Positions 26,322 to 35,631 are shown, counted from the first letter of the stretch. The stretch: 59,903 bases of DNA from Candidatus Poseidoniales archaeon (GCA_003602575.1 QQRY01000021.1:1-59903); one strand, 5' to 3'. Made by a program: numbers and translations. Notes: a model not told the origin generated them from the letters alone.

Positions 26322-28241
26322 TTATTCAATATCATAAATTGATTCGGATGCTTTTTTCCGATTAATGAATAGTGCAGCAACTGTTGCAACAGAAATTGTG
26401 ACAAATGTAAATCCTGGGGTTTCTTCAGATTCGGGCATAAATGCATATTTAGAATCATACATCATTATGTCGATAGTAACTAGTGGAGATGATGAGTGAC
26501 CTCCCGATGAATTAGACTTTAGTCCACGAATAGAAATAGTATGGTTTCCATCAATTTCGATTCCTGGAAGATGTTCTAGTTGATGAATTATATCAATTGC
26601 ACTAATTTCGCCACTAGTGTCGGACTTTTCGAAACTGTGCAGGAATGTCCAATCATCAACGATGTGATTACTTCTCCACTGAATAGATTCTATGCCACCT
26701 GATGTGGAGAAGGCAATTGAGTCTTTAGGTGATAAATGGGCATGCATATTGTCATGTGTAGGATCTGTTTCAAGTTCTATATTCATCGAATCATCAAACA
26801 TGTAATATTTCTCTGCAGCTGCTAATACAGAATCTAGTGCTCTGACTTCACCGTGGCCATATACGTTATTTTGTCGATTTTTCGTAAAAATCGCTTGAAC
26901 ATCATTATCATCACAACCATCAGCGCCATCAATATCTTCCATATATGAACAATGGCGGTATTCTGCAGTTTCTTGCATGAAATTTCTAACCTCAAATGGG
27001 CTAAGATCTGGATTTGCTTGTAGCATAAGCGCAGCCACGCCTGCTGCTCCAGGGGTAGCCATCGAGGTTCCAGAAAATGCGGTATAACCATCGCCAGTAT
27101 TATGTGCTACAGACATAACATCAGAGCCTACATAAGCGATGTTTGGCTTAATTCGGTTCTCCTCTGTTGGACCTTGGCTAGAGTAAACTGCTATGGAAGA
27201 GTCTTTGTCAAGAGCACCAACTGTAATAGCGTCTTCTGCACTACCAGGAGTTCCTATTGTTCCACGGGTGGCAGAATTACCTGCTGCGATGAATAATGCG
27301 ATATCATTGTAAACCATTTCATTAGCCATTCGATTTACACTGTCTTCTTCTGAGGAAGTCCATTCAATTAGTCCAAATCCACCCAAAGACATCGAGGCAA
27401 CTCTAATATTAAACTGATAACGATTGTCAATAGTCCATTGCATTCCTGCCATTACGACTGCAAATGATCCCGAACCACCTGAATCAAGAACCTTAACGCC
27501 GACTAATTTCGCTTGTGGAGCCATACCTGGATTGTCATAAGTTGGTGCTCCAGTTCCAGCGGTAGTTCCAGCGCAATGTGAACCATGTCCTTGGTCATCA
27601 TAAGGGAATACCTCTGTGCCGTTAGTCAAAGTAGGATTGTTTACTGGGTCATAAAAAGCAATTACTTTTGGGTCGTTGGTTGAGTTATCATCATCCTGAT
27701 CATCCAAACTAGCATGGCTTCCATCAATTCCCGTGTCGATAATCGCTACAGTAGCACCCGAACCGTCATAACCAGTTTCTTCCCATGCAGTATCAACTCC
27801 ATGAAGCGCTACAGCATCTCCGTTAGCAATAGATAACATTCCATCGAGTTCAATCATTACAACTCCAGGAAGTTCATAGGTATCCCAAATTTTGTCCACT
27901 GAAATTCTTCCTGCCAAAGCGTCTATTCCTTCAAGAATCCATTCATGTTGATAATCCACTTCTTTTTCTAACATTGCGATTTCATCTTCACCAGGTGTGT
28001 GGTCAAAATCAATAATCAATGGCAGTGTGTTATCTTCATCAAGGAAAAATGGATTATCCATGTGTAATTCAACCATATCTCCAATACCATTTCCATTTCT
28101 ATCAACTGTGGTGTTAACCCACCAACCTTCAGTTTCATCATCTTCTGAAGAAATTGGAACCGGGGTTGCAATCGCTAGCATAGGTAAAATAAGTATGGAT
28201 AAACAAAACATCGAAATTGTAACTCGATTAATTTTCATCAT
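26322..28241 (-). CDS. Secreted subtilisin-like serine protease (S8) with PGF-type C-terminal anchor
   Basis: Signal peptide (MMKINRVTISMFCLSILILP...), an inhibitor-like propeptide, then a complete S8 catalytic domain: Asp169 in IIDTGIDGSH, His219 in GHGSHCAGT, the oxyanion Asn322 in AAGNSA, and Ser393 in FSGTSMATPG (numbering from ATG at 28241). After a beta-rich C-terminal domain the chain ends with SEETPGFTF, a membrane helix and the basic NRKK, close to the PGF-CTERM pattern of archaeal surface proteins cut by archaeosortase, except that about nine residues follow the basic end. It probably degrades protein outside the cell, in line with a peptide-using lifestyle. Another S8 gene lies directly upstream. 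Confidence 0.92.
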   Translation of the reverse strand: MMKINRVTISMFCLSILILPMLAIATPVPISSEDDETEGWWVNTTVDRNGNGIGDMVELHMDNPFFLDEDNTLPLIIDFDHTPGEDEIAMLEKEVDYQHEWILEGIDALAGRISVDKIWDTYELPGVVMIELDGMLSIANGDAVALHGVDTAWEETGYDGSGATVAIIDTGIDGSHASLDDQDDDNSTNDPKVIAFYDPVNNPTLTNGTEVFPYDDQGHGSHCAGTTAGTGAPTYDNPGMAPQAKLVGVKVLDSGGSGSFAVVMAGMQWTIDNRYQFNIRVASMSLGGFGLIEWTSSEEDSVNRMANEMVYNDIALFIAAGNSATRGTIGTPGSAEDAITVGALDKDSSIAVYSSQGPTEENRIKPNIAYVGSDVMSVAHNTGDGYTAFSGTSMATPGAAGVAALMLQANPDLSPFEVRNFMQETAEYRHCSYMEDIDGADGCDDNDVQAIFTKNRQNNVYGHGEVRALDSVLAAAEKYYMFDDSMNIELETDPTHDNMHAHLSPKDSIAFSTSGGIESIQWRSNHIVDDWTFLHSFEKSDTSGEISAIDIIHQLEHLPGIEIDGNHTISIRGLKSNSSGGHSSSPLVTIDIMMYDSKYAFMPESEETPGFTFVTISVATVAALFINRKKASESIYDIE

Positions 28242-28312
28242 GTCGCTCGTGTAATGCACTCGCCAATAGTTTTTGAAAGCATTGTGAAAATGGAAGAAAT
28301 AGAAAAATCAAC

Positions 28313-29647
28313 TTAATCTCTAACATTTACCCCTTCATCACCAAAAACAGAATCTATAACTTGACTAGGGTTGCTTGGATAAGCACCCCAATATGCTTCT
28401 CTAGCATCTTGATTAACTTGCATACATGCTACGACATCAGAAGCTCTTTGAGGAAGTACTTCTGTACCATTCAAGTGCTTGATTATAGGCTCAATATTGG
28501 AGAGATTAACCAAACCCCAACCAGTCTGAGCACAAGGTAAAACTGGTGAAATTGGCATTGTTCCAGATGTTGGGTCCCAACCTAACTCAGGATACCAAGC
28601 AGAGAGATTGATTGCCTCCCTAACTTGTGCATTGGAGATTGTCATATTGGTTCCATTTACTAAATATCCTCCTCTTTCATCCGAAGCACCGGAACCTGAA
28701 TCTCCAAATTCTTCACGGAGGTTTTCAAGAATAAATGAGATTATTCCAGCGGTCCTAGGTGTAGCAAAAGAGGTTCCTGATGTTTCATGATAGCCATCGA
28801 TATCGTCATGATTTGGTAAAACTTGTGTCCAATCTGCTGAAATATCTGGGTAAGAACCTGACATTATTTCTTTTTGGTCATCGCCTTCTTCAGCGTAGCC
28901 TGCTATACCTATCGACCAAGGAGGGCCGGCTGTAGCATCTTGAACTGCAGGAGATGGTGAATTATCTGCTGCACCAGTATGAAGTTTGTTTTTCTGAGTA
29001 ACCGCTACTTTAGTTGCATCCTCTATACCGGGGAATGGTAAGGAACCAATCGCACCAAATGAAGTAGTAATAACGTCGACTAAGGGTTGATTGGCTGCTG
29101 CTAAGACTGCCTCAGAACTAAAACCTTCTACAAAGAAGATTACAGCATTGGGATTTGCATCTAGTACCGCTCCTGTAACCGCCGAACCATGACCATCATT
29201 AGGGTCGTCTAAAATTAGAATGTCGCTATCACCGTCTGGTGATGCTCCAATTATTTTTGTACCTGGAAAGTATACAATATCTGACGCATTTAGAGTATCC
29301 CAGCAACTAGATTTATCAGCATCATATCTCTCTTGCCATGAACCCTCAAATGTTAAATCACACACTTTGTTTACGCCAAGTCCGTCAAGTAACCACTGCG
29401 GGTATGTCTCATTTGTTCTAAAGTGATCGTGATAGACATTTATTCCAGTATCTATGGGAGCGATTACAGAAAAAGAACGCCAGCTGTCATCGCTTTGTGA
29501 AACTTCTTGAACTTCACTCTCTTCTACATTGTCACCTGATAAAGCGAAAAGAATCGCCCCAATAATCAACAAAGAAATCGATAATGCAATCGCTATTCGA
29601 GAGTTATCAACTTCGGGGACTAGTTCAGCCTCCAACACCTCGGACAT
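28313..29647 (-). CDS. Membrane-anchored subtilisin-like protease (S8), divergent
   Basis: One N-terminal membrane helix (about 17-37) tethers an S8 domain outside the cell. The triad is Asp66 in PIDTGINVYHDHF, His153 in DGHGSAVTG and Ser293 in TSGTSFATPR; TGAADNSPSP (Asn229) probably carries the oxyanion Asn. It is much more divergent than the neighbouring protease, has no propeptide in front of the catalytic Asp and an insert between Asp and His (about 75-150). No signal cleavage site is seen, so it should stay membrane-bound. The pairing with the next gene suggests joint function such as processing or surface turnover. Confidence 0.88.
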   Translation of the reverse strand: MSEVLEAELVPEVDNSRIAIALSISLLIIGAILFALSGDNVEESEVQEVSQSDDSWRSFSVIAPIDTGINVYHDHFRTNETYPQWLLDGLGVNKVCDLTFEGSWQERYDADKSSCWDTLNASDIVYFPGTKIIGASPDGDSDILILDDPNDGHGSAVTGAVLDANPNAVIFFVEGFSSEAVLAAANQPLVDVITTSFGAIGSLPFPGIEDATKVAVTQKNKLHTGAADNSPSPAVQDATAGPPWSIGIAGYAEEGDDQKEIMSGSYPDISADWTQVLPNHDDIDGYHETSGTSFATPRTAGIISFILENLREEFGDSGSGASDERGGYLVNGTNMTISNAQVREAINLSAWYPELGWDPTSGTMPISPVLPCAQTGWGLVNLSNIEPIIKHLNGTEVLPQRASDVVACMQVNQDAREAYWGAYPSNPSQVIDSVFGDEGVNVRD

Positions 29648-29717
29648 ATCCTATCCTCTATGGGATAATACATCAACACTACGCCCATTTGAAAAGATGA
29701 AGTAGTTTGGCTAGTAC

Positions 29718-30257
29718 ATGGGCGAAAGGGAACAACGGTTGGTTTGGATTGACCTTGAAATGACCGGATTAGATATAGAAAAGGAATCTATAATTGAAAT
29801 TGCAACAATCATCACCGATGGAGATTTGAATATTCTAGCACATGGCCCTAATGTAGCCATCACAGTTGATGAATCTCTAATAGAAGGAATGGATGAATGG
29901 AATACTACACATCATTTTGAAAGCGGATTAGTCGATAGAATTAGGCAACATGGAGTAAGTTTAGCCGATGCTGAAAGTATGACTATCGATTTCTTGAAAG
30001 AGTGGGTCGACCCCAATACTGCGCCTCTATGTGGCAATAGTGTTTGGAATGATAGACGTTTTTTGGAAAAAGAGATGCCAAATATTGCTGAATATCTGCA
30101 CTATCGAATGATAGATGTTTCAACAATAAAGGAACTGGCTAGAAGATGGTATCCCGAAGTCGACAAATATCCAAAAAAAGGGGCACATTTAGCCTTAGAT
30201 GATATTATTGAGTCTGTCGAAGAATTGGAGTATTTTAGAACTAAAATATTTAGATAA
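29718..30257 (+). CDS. orn: Oligoribonuclease
   Basis: A DEDDh 3'-5' exonuclease that finishes RNA decay by cutting di- to pentanucleotides, including pGpG. Seen in order: VWIDLEMTGLD (motif I, DE), LCGNSVWNDRRFLEKEMP (motif II, Asp), HYRMIDVSTIKELARRWYP and KKGAHLALDDIIESVEEL (motif III with His and Asp). At 179 residues it has the standard length. Orn is mostly known from Actinobacteria, Proteobacteria and eukaryotes, so it looks acquired in this archaeal lineage. It converges on xdhC, ending one base before it. Confidence 0.94.
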   Translation: MGEREQRLVWIDLEMTGLDIEKESIIEIATIITDGDLNILAHGPNVAITVDESLIEGMDEWNTTHHFESGLVDRIRQHGVSLADAESMTIDFLKEWVDPNTAPLCGNSVWNDRRFLEKEMPNIAEYLHYRMIDVSTIKELARRWYPEVDKYPKKGAHLALDDIIESVEELEYFRTKIFR

Positions 30258-30258
30258 C

Positions 30259-31125
30259 CTATCGCCAATTTGGCTCACTGGGATCTATATTCTTGAAGTT
30301 CGACATTACTTGAGCTAAAACTGCAATTGCGATTTCTTCGGGCGATTGTGCTCCAATGTTGAGTCCAATAGGACAAATCACAGAGTCAAGCATCTCTTGG
30401 CTGATTCCTTTATTCAGTCCCTGTTTCTCAAATTCTTGCCATTTAGACCTGCTACCAATAACTCCGATTCTTGGAGCTTCAATACCATTCAATTCTAAAC
30501 CAAAATTTGAATACATTTCTAGTAAGCCAAGTAATCTTTCTTGGTCTTCACTCCAGTCATGTCCAAGTAATAATATGTCAGAGAATTTTGATGATTCTTC
30601 TTTTTCGATAGATTCAAGGAAATCTTTGACTTCCAAGTGATATAGTTTGGATGAAGAGGGAAATAACTCACTATTGCAAAATTCTTTACGAGTATCATGG
30701 ACTGAAAATGACCAACCAAGTAAATCGATACTATCCGCTAATGCCTGAGCACAATGTCCGCCCCCTATTAGAAGAATATGTGGCATAGGAATCATGACCT
30801 CCATCGACAGGGTAACTCTGCCCCCGCATAGTGAATCAAGAGGTTGTACTTCATAGCCCTTCGCACCTTTGTTAAGGCCGAATATTTTTACTTCCCCATA
30901 AGGATTAGAATATTGATTAATTAATTCTTTACAACGGCTTAGAACCTTCATTTCAAGTCCTGCCCCTCCAACTGTCCCTATCCAAACATTACCATTATCG
31001 CTCATCGCAATTCTTGCACCGACTTTGCCAGGAACGCTGCCAGAAGTCTCAATAACAGTTGCTAAAACTACCGACTTACGCTGATTTAGGCAATCGAGTG
31101 CCCAACGTAGAACGGTTGCTGTCAT
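30259..31125 (-). CDS. xdhC: XdhC/CoxI-family molybdoenzyme maturation factor
   Basis: By family it binds the molybdenum cofactor, helps its sulfuration and delivers it to xanthine oxidase-type apoenzymes. The N-terminal domain has VLATVIETSGSVPGKVGARIAM and GTVGGAGLE; LCGGRVTLSMEVMIP follows, and the C-terminal Rossmann domain begins HILLIGGGHCAQALADSIDLLG. The ATG at 31125 (MTATVLRW) is used; the frame extends back to a TTG at 31149. Together with the MocA-like gene 39 bases upstream it serves, most likely, the molybdoenzyme encoded at 20.2-24.6 kb. Confidence 0.88.
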   Translation of the reverse strand: MTATVLRWALDCLNQRKSVVLATVIETSGSVPGKVGARIAMSDNGNVWIGTVGGAGLEMKVLSRCKELINQYSNPYGEVKIFGLNKGAKGYEVQPLDSLCGGRVTLSMEVMIPMPHILLIGGGHCAQALADSIDLLGWSFSVHDTRKEFCNSELFPSSSKLYHLEVKDFLESIEKEESSKFSDILLLGHDWSEDQERLLGLLEMYSNFGLELNGIEAPRIGVIGSRSKWQEFEKQGLNKGISQEMLDSVICPIGLNIGAQSPEEIAIAVLAQVMSNFKNIDPSEPNWR

Positions 31126-31164
31126 GGTCAAGCCTAGAGTTCTTACCAAATACTTTTTGCGATA

Positions 31165-31752
31165 TTATTGTTCGAAAAAATTTGCATTGTTATTTAGAAT
31201 AACCAAATCATCTTCTGTATCGATATTTAATCCGAGTAGAGGTTCTTCAACCTCAAATTTTTGAAATGATATTATGTCTCGTAAGGGAGTTTGTTTTTCA
31301 GCCAATAATAATTTATGTAAGTCATCACCAACTAAGCATACTGGATGGCCATTAACTCCTTTAGAAGAGAGACATGAACTGCTCTCAACGTCGGCCAATT
31401 TAACTATACTTTGAGCACTCCATCCCGGCCTATCCACGGGTGCGAGAATAATTTTTCTTGGCAGCCGACCGATTTCATCCAAAATGGCGGATAAGCCTAT
31501 CTGAATTGATCCAGTCCTACCTGCATCAGGATTAAGATTTAACAAAACTTTAGCACCATTTGAATCGACAGTGGCTTGAAAAAAACAGTCCTGATTAGTA
31601 ACTACAACTATCGGATTACAGTTCAGTGATTGTAATTTAGAAATAGTATGTTGTAGCAAAGTCTTACCAGCGATTTCAACAAATGCTTTATGCCTACCAA
31701 GTCGTTTACTGAGACCCGCTGCAATAATTATTGCCGGTAGATTGCTTGCCAT
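31165..31752 (-). CDS. MocA/MobA-like molybdenum cofactor nucleotidyltransferase
   Basis: A small Rossmann-type nucleotidyltransferase of 195 residues beginning PAIIIAAGLSKRLGRHKAFVEI, the LxAGxSxRxGxxK signature. It continues with APVDRPGWSAQSI, which holds a metal-binding Asp, and GVNGHPVCLV. MocA adds CMP to molybdopterin to make the cytosine dinucleotide form used by xanthine oxidase-family enzymes, and its position next to xdhC favours this over GMP-adding MobA. The C-terminal ILNNNANFFEQ is short. Function is by family and context; specificity is not proved. Confidence 0.8.
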   Translation of the reverse strand: MASNLPAIIIAAGLSKRLGRHKAFVEIAGKTLLQHTISKLQSLNCNPIVVVTNQDCFFQATVDSNGAKVLLNLNPDAGRTGSIQIGLSAILDEIGRLPRKIILAPVDRPGWSAQSIVKLADVESSSCLSSKGVNGHPVCLVGDDLHKLLLAEKQTPLRDIISFQKFEVEEPLLGLNIDTEDDLVILNNNANFFEQ

Positions 31753-31825
31753 AATTTGGTTAGGAAGAATTCGGCTTTTGTGTTTATGGTTAATCCTTAA
31801 TAAACTGTTGAATAACTAGTTTCGC

Positions 31826-32566
31826 ATGTCTAAGGAAGACCCAGAAAAGCGTTCTATTGAATTACTCAAAGACATAGCCAAAGAAAATGAGTGGATTGAT
31901 GTAAAATTCAGCCTTCCAAACTATATTTACATGACCATAAATGGAGAATCAAGAAGATGGTACCATGCATCTGCTAAGATAAGAGATACAGAAGAGTTGA
32001 GTCTTTTTGAAAACGAAATTTGGCATATTGAAGTTAGAGGGGCTGCAAATAAATATGATTTGATTAGAAATAATAAGTTCAATGCCGACATATGTATCAA
32101 TACCAATGGGAAAGGAAATAAAATGCCCGTTGGGGATAGGTTAGCAGCCTTGGCATTATCATTAAGAAATGACAGACGTACTGCTATGAGTGTGCCTTTA
32201 TTAGCCCAATTCTTGGTTTGTAAGAGAGATTATCTCCAAGAAGTAATTGTGTTTCAAGAAGAGGGTATAATGACTGAAATCGATATGGACCAGATGGAGC
32301 ATTTCTATCAAATGGAGCAACATGATGCTAATGGCTTAGATATAATTGAAGATGATGTCGATTTCATTTGTGAGAATCCCCCATTCAGTGATTTTGATGA
32401 ACGATATATTGATCAGCCTGAAATCGATGACCAAATGTGGAAAGAGATGCAAGAACTCTTTGAAGAAGGCCAAGAAAAAGAAAATCAAGAAACATTTGAT
32501 ATCGAAAATTTCATCGATGCTTGGGAAAGACAGGATGATAAATACCATGATGGCAAAAGAGACTAG
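31826..32566 (+). CDS. Hypothetical protein with acidic C-terminal half
   Basis: I do not recognise this 246-residue protein. The first 110 residues look globular and strand-rich, with WYHASAKIRD and EIWHIEVRGAANKYDLI, while residues from about 160 on are dominated by Asp/Glu and Gln with a final QDDKYHDGKRD. No signal or membrane segment. Its TAG shares CTAG with the stop of the convergent acyl-CoA dehydrogenase gene. The acidic composition and length suggest a soluble cytoplasmic protein; nothing in the neighbourhood points to a job. Confidence 0.6.
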   Translation: MSKEDPEKRSIELLKDIAKENEWIDVKFSLPNYIYMTINGESRRWYHASAKIRDTEELSLFENEIWHIEVRGAANKYDLIRNNKFNADICINTNGKGNKMPVGDRLAALALSLRNDRRTAMSVPLLAQFLVCKRDYLQEVIVFQEEGIMTEIDMDQMEHFYQMEQHDANGLDIIEDDVDFICENPPFSDFDERYIDQPEIDDQMWKEMQELFEEGQEKENQETFDIENFIDAWERQDDKYHDGKRD

Positions 32567-33711
32567 AAATCCTTAGTAATCTCTCTTCCAATAATCATTC
32601 TTTGAACTTGAGATGAACCTTCATAAATTTGCATGACCTTTGCTCCTCTCATCAATCTTGATACTGGGTACTCTTCAGAATAACCATATCCACCAAAAAT
32701 TTGAACTGCATCTGTTGAGACTTCCATGGCTGTATCTGCAGCAAATCTCTTTGCATGTGCTGCTGATTCTGTATTTTTAACTCCTGAATCTGATTGTGAA
32801 GCAGACTTCCAAGTTAGCATTCTTGACGCCTCGATTTTGGTCTTCATATCCGCTAGCATGAATTGTATTGCTTGATGCTTATGCAAAGGCTTTCCAAATG
32901 TCATTCTTTCATTTGAGTATTGAAGCGCATGCTCGTAAGAAGCTCGGGATAGGCCAGTTGCATGAGCAGCAATATTTGGTCTACTCAAATCGAATGCTTT
33001 CATGGCATTCATCCATCCTCCCGATTCTGTTTCTCCGATTAATTGGTCAGCTGGAACCCTTACATTATCAAAAACAATTGAGCGTGTATCTGAGCATCTT
33101 TGACCCATATTGGTTTCTTTTTTACCTAGGGAGAAACCTTCAGTATCTTTTTCCACGATGAATCCTGACATACCTCGATAACCAGCATCTGGATCTGTTT
33201 TAGCGAGGACAAAAAAGAAATCAGAATGTCCTGCACCGGTAATCCACATTTTTTCTCCATTGATTATGTATTCATCTCCATCCCTAATCGCTGTAGTCTT
33301 ACAAGCTGCAACATCAGAACCGGCTCCTGGTTCAGTGACTGCGTATGATGCTAGAGCGCCTTCTTTAGCAACCATTCCTAGCCATTTCTGCTTCTGGTTT
33401 TCAGTTCCACCTGTAATTATTGGAGCACAAGCTAGAGCGGTTGCATATGCTGCTGTAGCAAAACCAGGGTCTCCCCATGCTAATTCTTCATTTACAATCA
33501 CTTCTTCCATGCAACCTAGACCTGGACCTCCATATGCTTCAGGAATATGCAAATTGAGTAATCCCATTTCATGAGCTTTCATGATTGCCTCTTTTGGATA
33601 TAAGGCTTCATTATCCCAATGTTCGGCATTTGGTCTAACTTCTTCAACTGAAAACTCATGAGCAAGTTCCTTCAACATCTCTTGCATCTCATCTAACTGA
33701 AAGTTGACCAT
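32563..33711 (-). CDS. Acyl-CoA dehydrogenase
   Basis: A flavoenzyme of normal length (382 residues) that makes the alpha-beta double bond in acyl-CoA thioesters. Seen: YAVTEPGAGSDVAACKTTA (flavin and substrate binding), WITGAGHSDFFFVLAKT, the ATGLSRASYEHALQYSNERMTFGKPL helix region, and QIFGGYGYSEEYPVSRL. The catalytic base is the Glu of MQIYEGSSQVQRMI. Chain-length preference cannot be read from sequence. It could degrade fatty acids or branched-chain acyl groups; a fused 2-oxoacid E1 lies 4 kb away. It is monocistronic and converges with an unknown gene. Confidence 0.93.
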   Translation of the reverse strand: MVNFQLDEMQEMLKELAHEFSVEEVRPNAEHWDNEALYPKEAIMKAHEMGLLNLHIPEAYGGPGLGCMEEVIVNEELAWGDPGFATAAYATALACAPIITGGTENQKQKWLGMVAKEGALASYAVTEPGAGSDVAACKTTAIRDGDEYIINGEKMWITGAGHSDFFFVLAKTDPDAGYRGMSGFIVEKDTEGFSLGKKETNMGQRCSDTRSIVFDNVRVPADQLIGETESGGWMNAMKAFDLSRPNIAAHATGLSRASYEHALQYSNERMTFGKPLHKHQAIQFMLADMKTKIEASRMLTWKSASQSDSGVKNTESAAHAKRFAADTAMEVSTDAVQIFGGYGYSEEYPVSRLMRGAKVMQIYEGSSQVQRMIIGREITKDF

Positions 33712-33761
33712 GTGACGCCGAAGGGGAAGCAGGTTAAGATTTAATGGTTTGAATAAACAAT

Positions 33762-34859
33762 CTAGAAACCTATACGCCTAAGATGCTCGCATATCGCTAA
33801 GAAAATTAAGTAGAAGGAGATTAGTGAAATACCTTCCCAACGCTTGAATTTATATGATGTACGCATCATTAGTAAAGCGGCTAAGGTACATATTACAGCA
33901 GAAGGAAGTATGAAATAAATAATCATATTTACTCCATCGGGAGTAATAGTCAATGGACTAATTATTGCTGCTGAACCTATTGATAATAGTGGATCTGTAA
34001 TGTTTGAGCCAATTAGAGTCCCAATGGCTACACCTTGACTCTTACGAGCGGCCATCAACGCAATTGTTAATTCGGGTAATGAGGTACCTAGACCTGAAAC
34101 AGTTGTACCTATTACTGAATGAGGTACTTTGAGTTTATACGCTATTTCACTGGCATAATTAACTAAGTGATGAGCTGCAAATACAGCGAGAGACAGTCCA
34201 ATAATCACCATTACAAAATAAGCGGTGCCAGTCCAACTTATTCCTTTTAATTCATTTTCTCTGCCTTCGTCTTCCTCTTTTTGAATTACTTTTCTGTTGT
34301 ATAATAGCCAAGTAATATAAAATAAATAACTGAAAGAAAGGAAAAGACCCTCTAGACGAGAAATACTGTATTCAGTTAGCAAGAATAAAGCCAATAATAA
34401 TAGCGACAGCATCATGACTTGACCATCTCTCTTTAGCCAAGATGGCCTAATCTCAAGACCTCTTGAGAGAGCTACAATTCCAAGTATCAAAGTTATTTGA
34501 ACAAGCACAGAACCAAGAATTCCTCCTATGGCAAAGTCGGCAATCTCAGGATTATTTGAAGAATCCATCGCAGCGGTGCTTGTGACTAAAATTTCAGGTA
34601 GCGAAGTCCCGATTGAAACAATTGTCAGACCAATTACTACCTCTGGAATACCACCTCTTCTTGCCAGACCTTTGGCGCCTTCAATAAAGAAATCAGCTGA
34701 TACCACAAGTAAACTCAACGCTAACAGTAGTATAAACAATGTAATTGGAAGACTATTGGAACCAAAATTAGAGGAAAGTGTTTGACTGCCAATAATTCCA
34801 ATAAATAATGCTGCTAAAATCAGAAGGGTATTAAATTGTAAAAGTTGGGGGATTCCCAT
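33762..34859 (-). CDS. CaCA-family sodium/calcium exchanger
   Basis: A membrane antiporter with about ten helices and the two alpha-repeats of the family. The first repeat contains VVIGLTIVSIGTSLPEILVTS and the second VIGTTVSGLGTSLPELTIALM; the GTSLPE core carries the ion-binding acid. The frame extends to an ATG at 34880 whose G begins a run of nine Gs; starting at 34859 (MGIPQLLQF) makes that run a ribosome-binding sequence 10 bases upstream and removes a polar MGGGQKE leader. Substrate ion is not proved; Ca2+ or other divalent ions against Na+ or H+ is usual. Confidence 0.9.
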   Translation of the reverse strand: MGIPQLLQFNTLLILAALFIGIIGSQTLSSNFGSNSLPITLFILLLALSLLVVSADFFIEGAKGLARRGGIPEVVIGLTIVSIGTSLPEILVTSTAAMDSSNNPEIADFAIGGILGSVLVQITLILGIVALSRGLEIRPSWLKRDGQVMMLSLLLLALFLLTEYSISRLEGLFLSFSYLFYITWLLYNRKVIQKEEDEGRENELKGISWTGTAYFVMVIIGLSLAVFAAHHLVNYASEIAYKLKVPHSVIGTTVSGLGTSLPELTIALMAARKSQGVAIGTLIGSNITDPLLSIGSAAIISPLTITPDGVNMIIYFILPSAVICTLAALLMMRTSYKFKRWEGISLISFYLIFLAICEHLRRIGF

Positions 34860-34950
34860 CTCTTTCTGGCCCCCCCCCATGACTTTACGATGTAGGCTTA
34901 CTTATTCACGGTTATCATTGAATATATGATATATTTAGAAAAAAGCATTA

Positions 34951-34969
34951 ACTGGGTTCAATACCCAGT
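34951..34969 (+). promoter_or_regulatory. Perfect inverted repeat just before the aquaporin start
   Basis: ACTGGGT-TCAAT-ACCCAGT has two perfect 7-base arms and a 5-base loop, and ends 3 bases before the ATG at 34973. A TATA-like ATGATATATTTAG lies at 34927-34937, which would put the transcript start within or close to the repeat. It could be a DNA operator at the transcription start or an RNA hairpin limiting ribosome access. The structure is seen directly; its role is inferred. Confidence 0.6.
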
Positions 34970-34972
34970 GCT

Positions 34973-35584
34973 ATGCTGAAACGCTTGGGGGCTGAATTCC
35001 TTGGAACTGCTTTGATGGTTTCATTAGGTTGCCTAAGTGTAAAATTAGAATTGTCTAATTTTCTAATCTCGTCAACATTTGGAATTGCAGTATTTATCGC
35101 TATCTTATTCCTGAGAGGAATAAGTGGCGCACATATAAATCCGGCAGTTAGTATAGCATTCTATAGAAGTAAACACTTAGAGAAAAAAGCACTCTTACCG
35201 TATATTTCGGCTCAATTATTAGGTGCACTTTTCGGAGCGTTAATTGTTGGGCAATATGGCTTTACAAGTTTCAATATAGATATTGAATATGGAATTATAA
35301 TTGAAATTTTAATCACTTTCTTGCTAATGATGGGGATTTATTTCATAATATCGAAAACAGATAATACCCCGTTAGTCGCACTGTGGGTTGGACTAGTCGT
35401 TGGATTACTTGCATTCTTTTTTGGACCGTATACTGGGGCCTCAATGAATCCTGCAAGAACATTTGGGCCAAATTTGATTTCAGGCGAAATCAGTTCGATT
35501 CCAATCTATTGGATTACTACAACCATTGGCGCAGTACTGGCTTCAATGTTGTATAATCAGTTAGAAAAGTCAAAATCAAATTGA
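34973..35584 (+). CDS. Aquaporin / glycerol facilitator (MIP family)
   Basis: A compact 203-residue channel protein with six predicted helices and both half-helix motifs: GAHINPAVS in the first half and GASMNPARTFGPN in the second, each with the canonical NPA and the second followed by the filter Arg. It starts MLKRLGAEFLGTALMVSLG, the usual MIP opening. Water or small neutral solutes cross it passively; sequence alone does not settle glycerol versus water. The short loops suggest an AqpZ- or AqpM-like form. An inverted repeat lies immediately upstream. Confidence 0.92.
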   Translation: MLKRLGAEFLGTALMVSLGCLSVKLELSNFLISSTFGIAVFIAILFLRGISGAHINPAVSIAFYRSKHLEKKALLPYISAQLLGALFGALIVGQYGFTSFNIDIEYGIIIEILITFLLMMGIYFIISKTDNTPLVALWVGLVVGLLAFFFGPYTGASMNPARTFGPNLISGEISSIPIYWITTTIGAVLASMLYNQLEKSKSN

Positions 35585-35631
35585 ATTTAAATAGGGTATT
35601 AATTGATAACTAAGAATCGATTAGCAGATTT

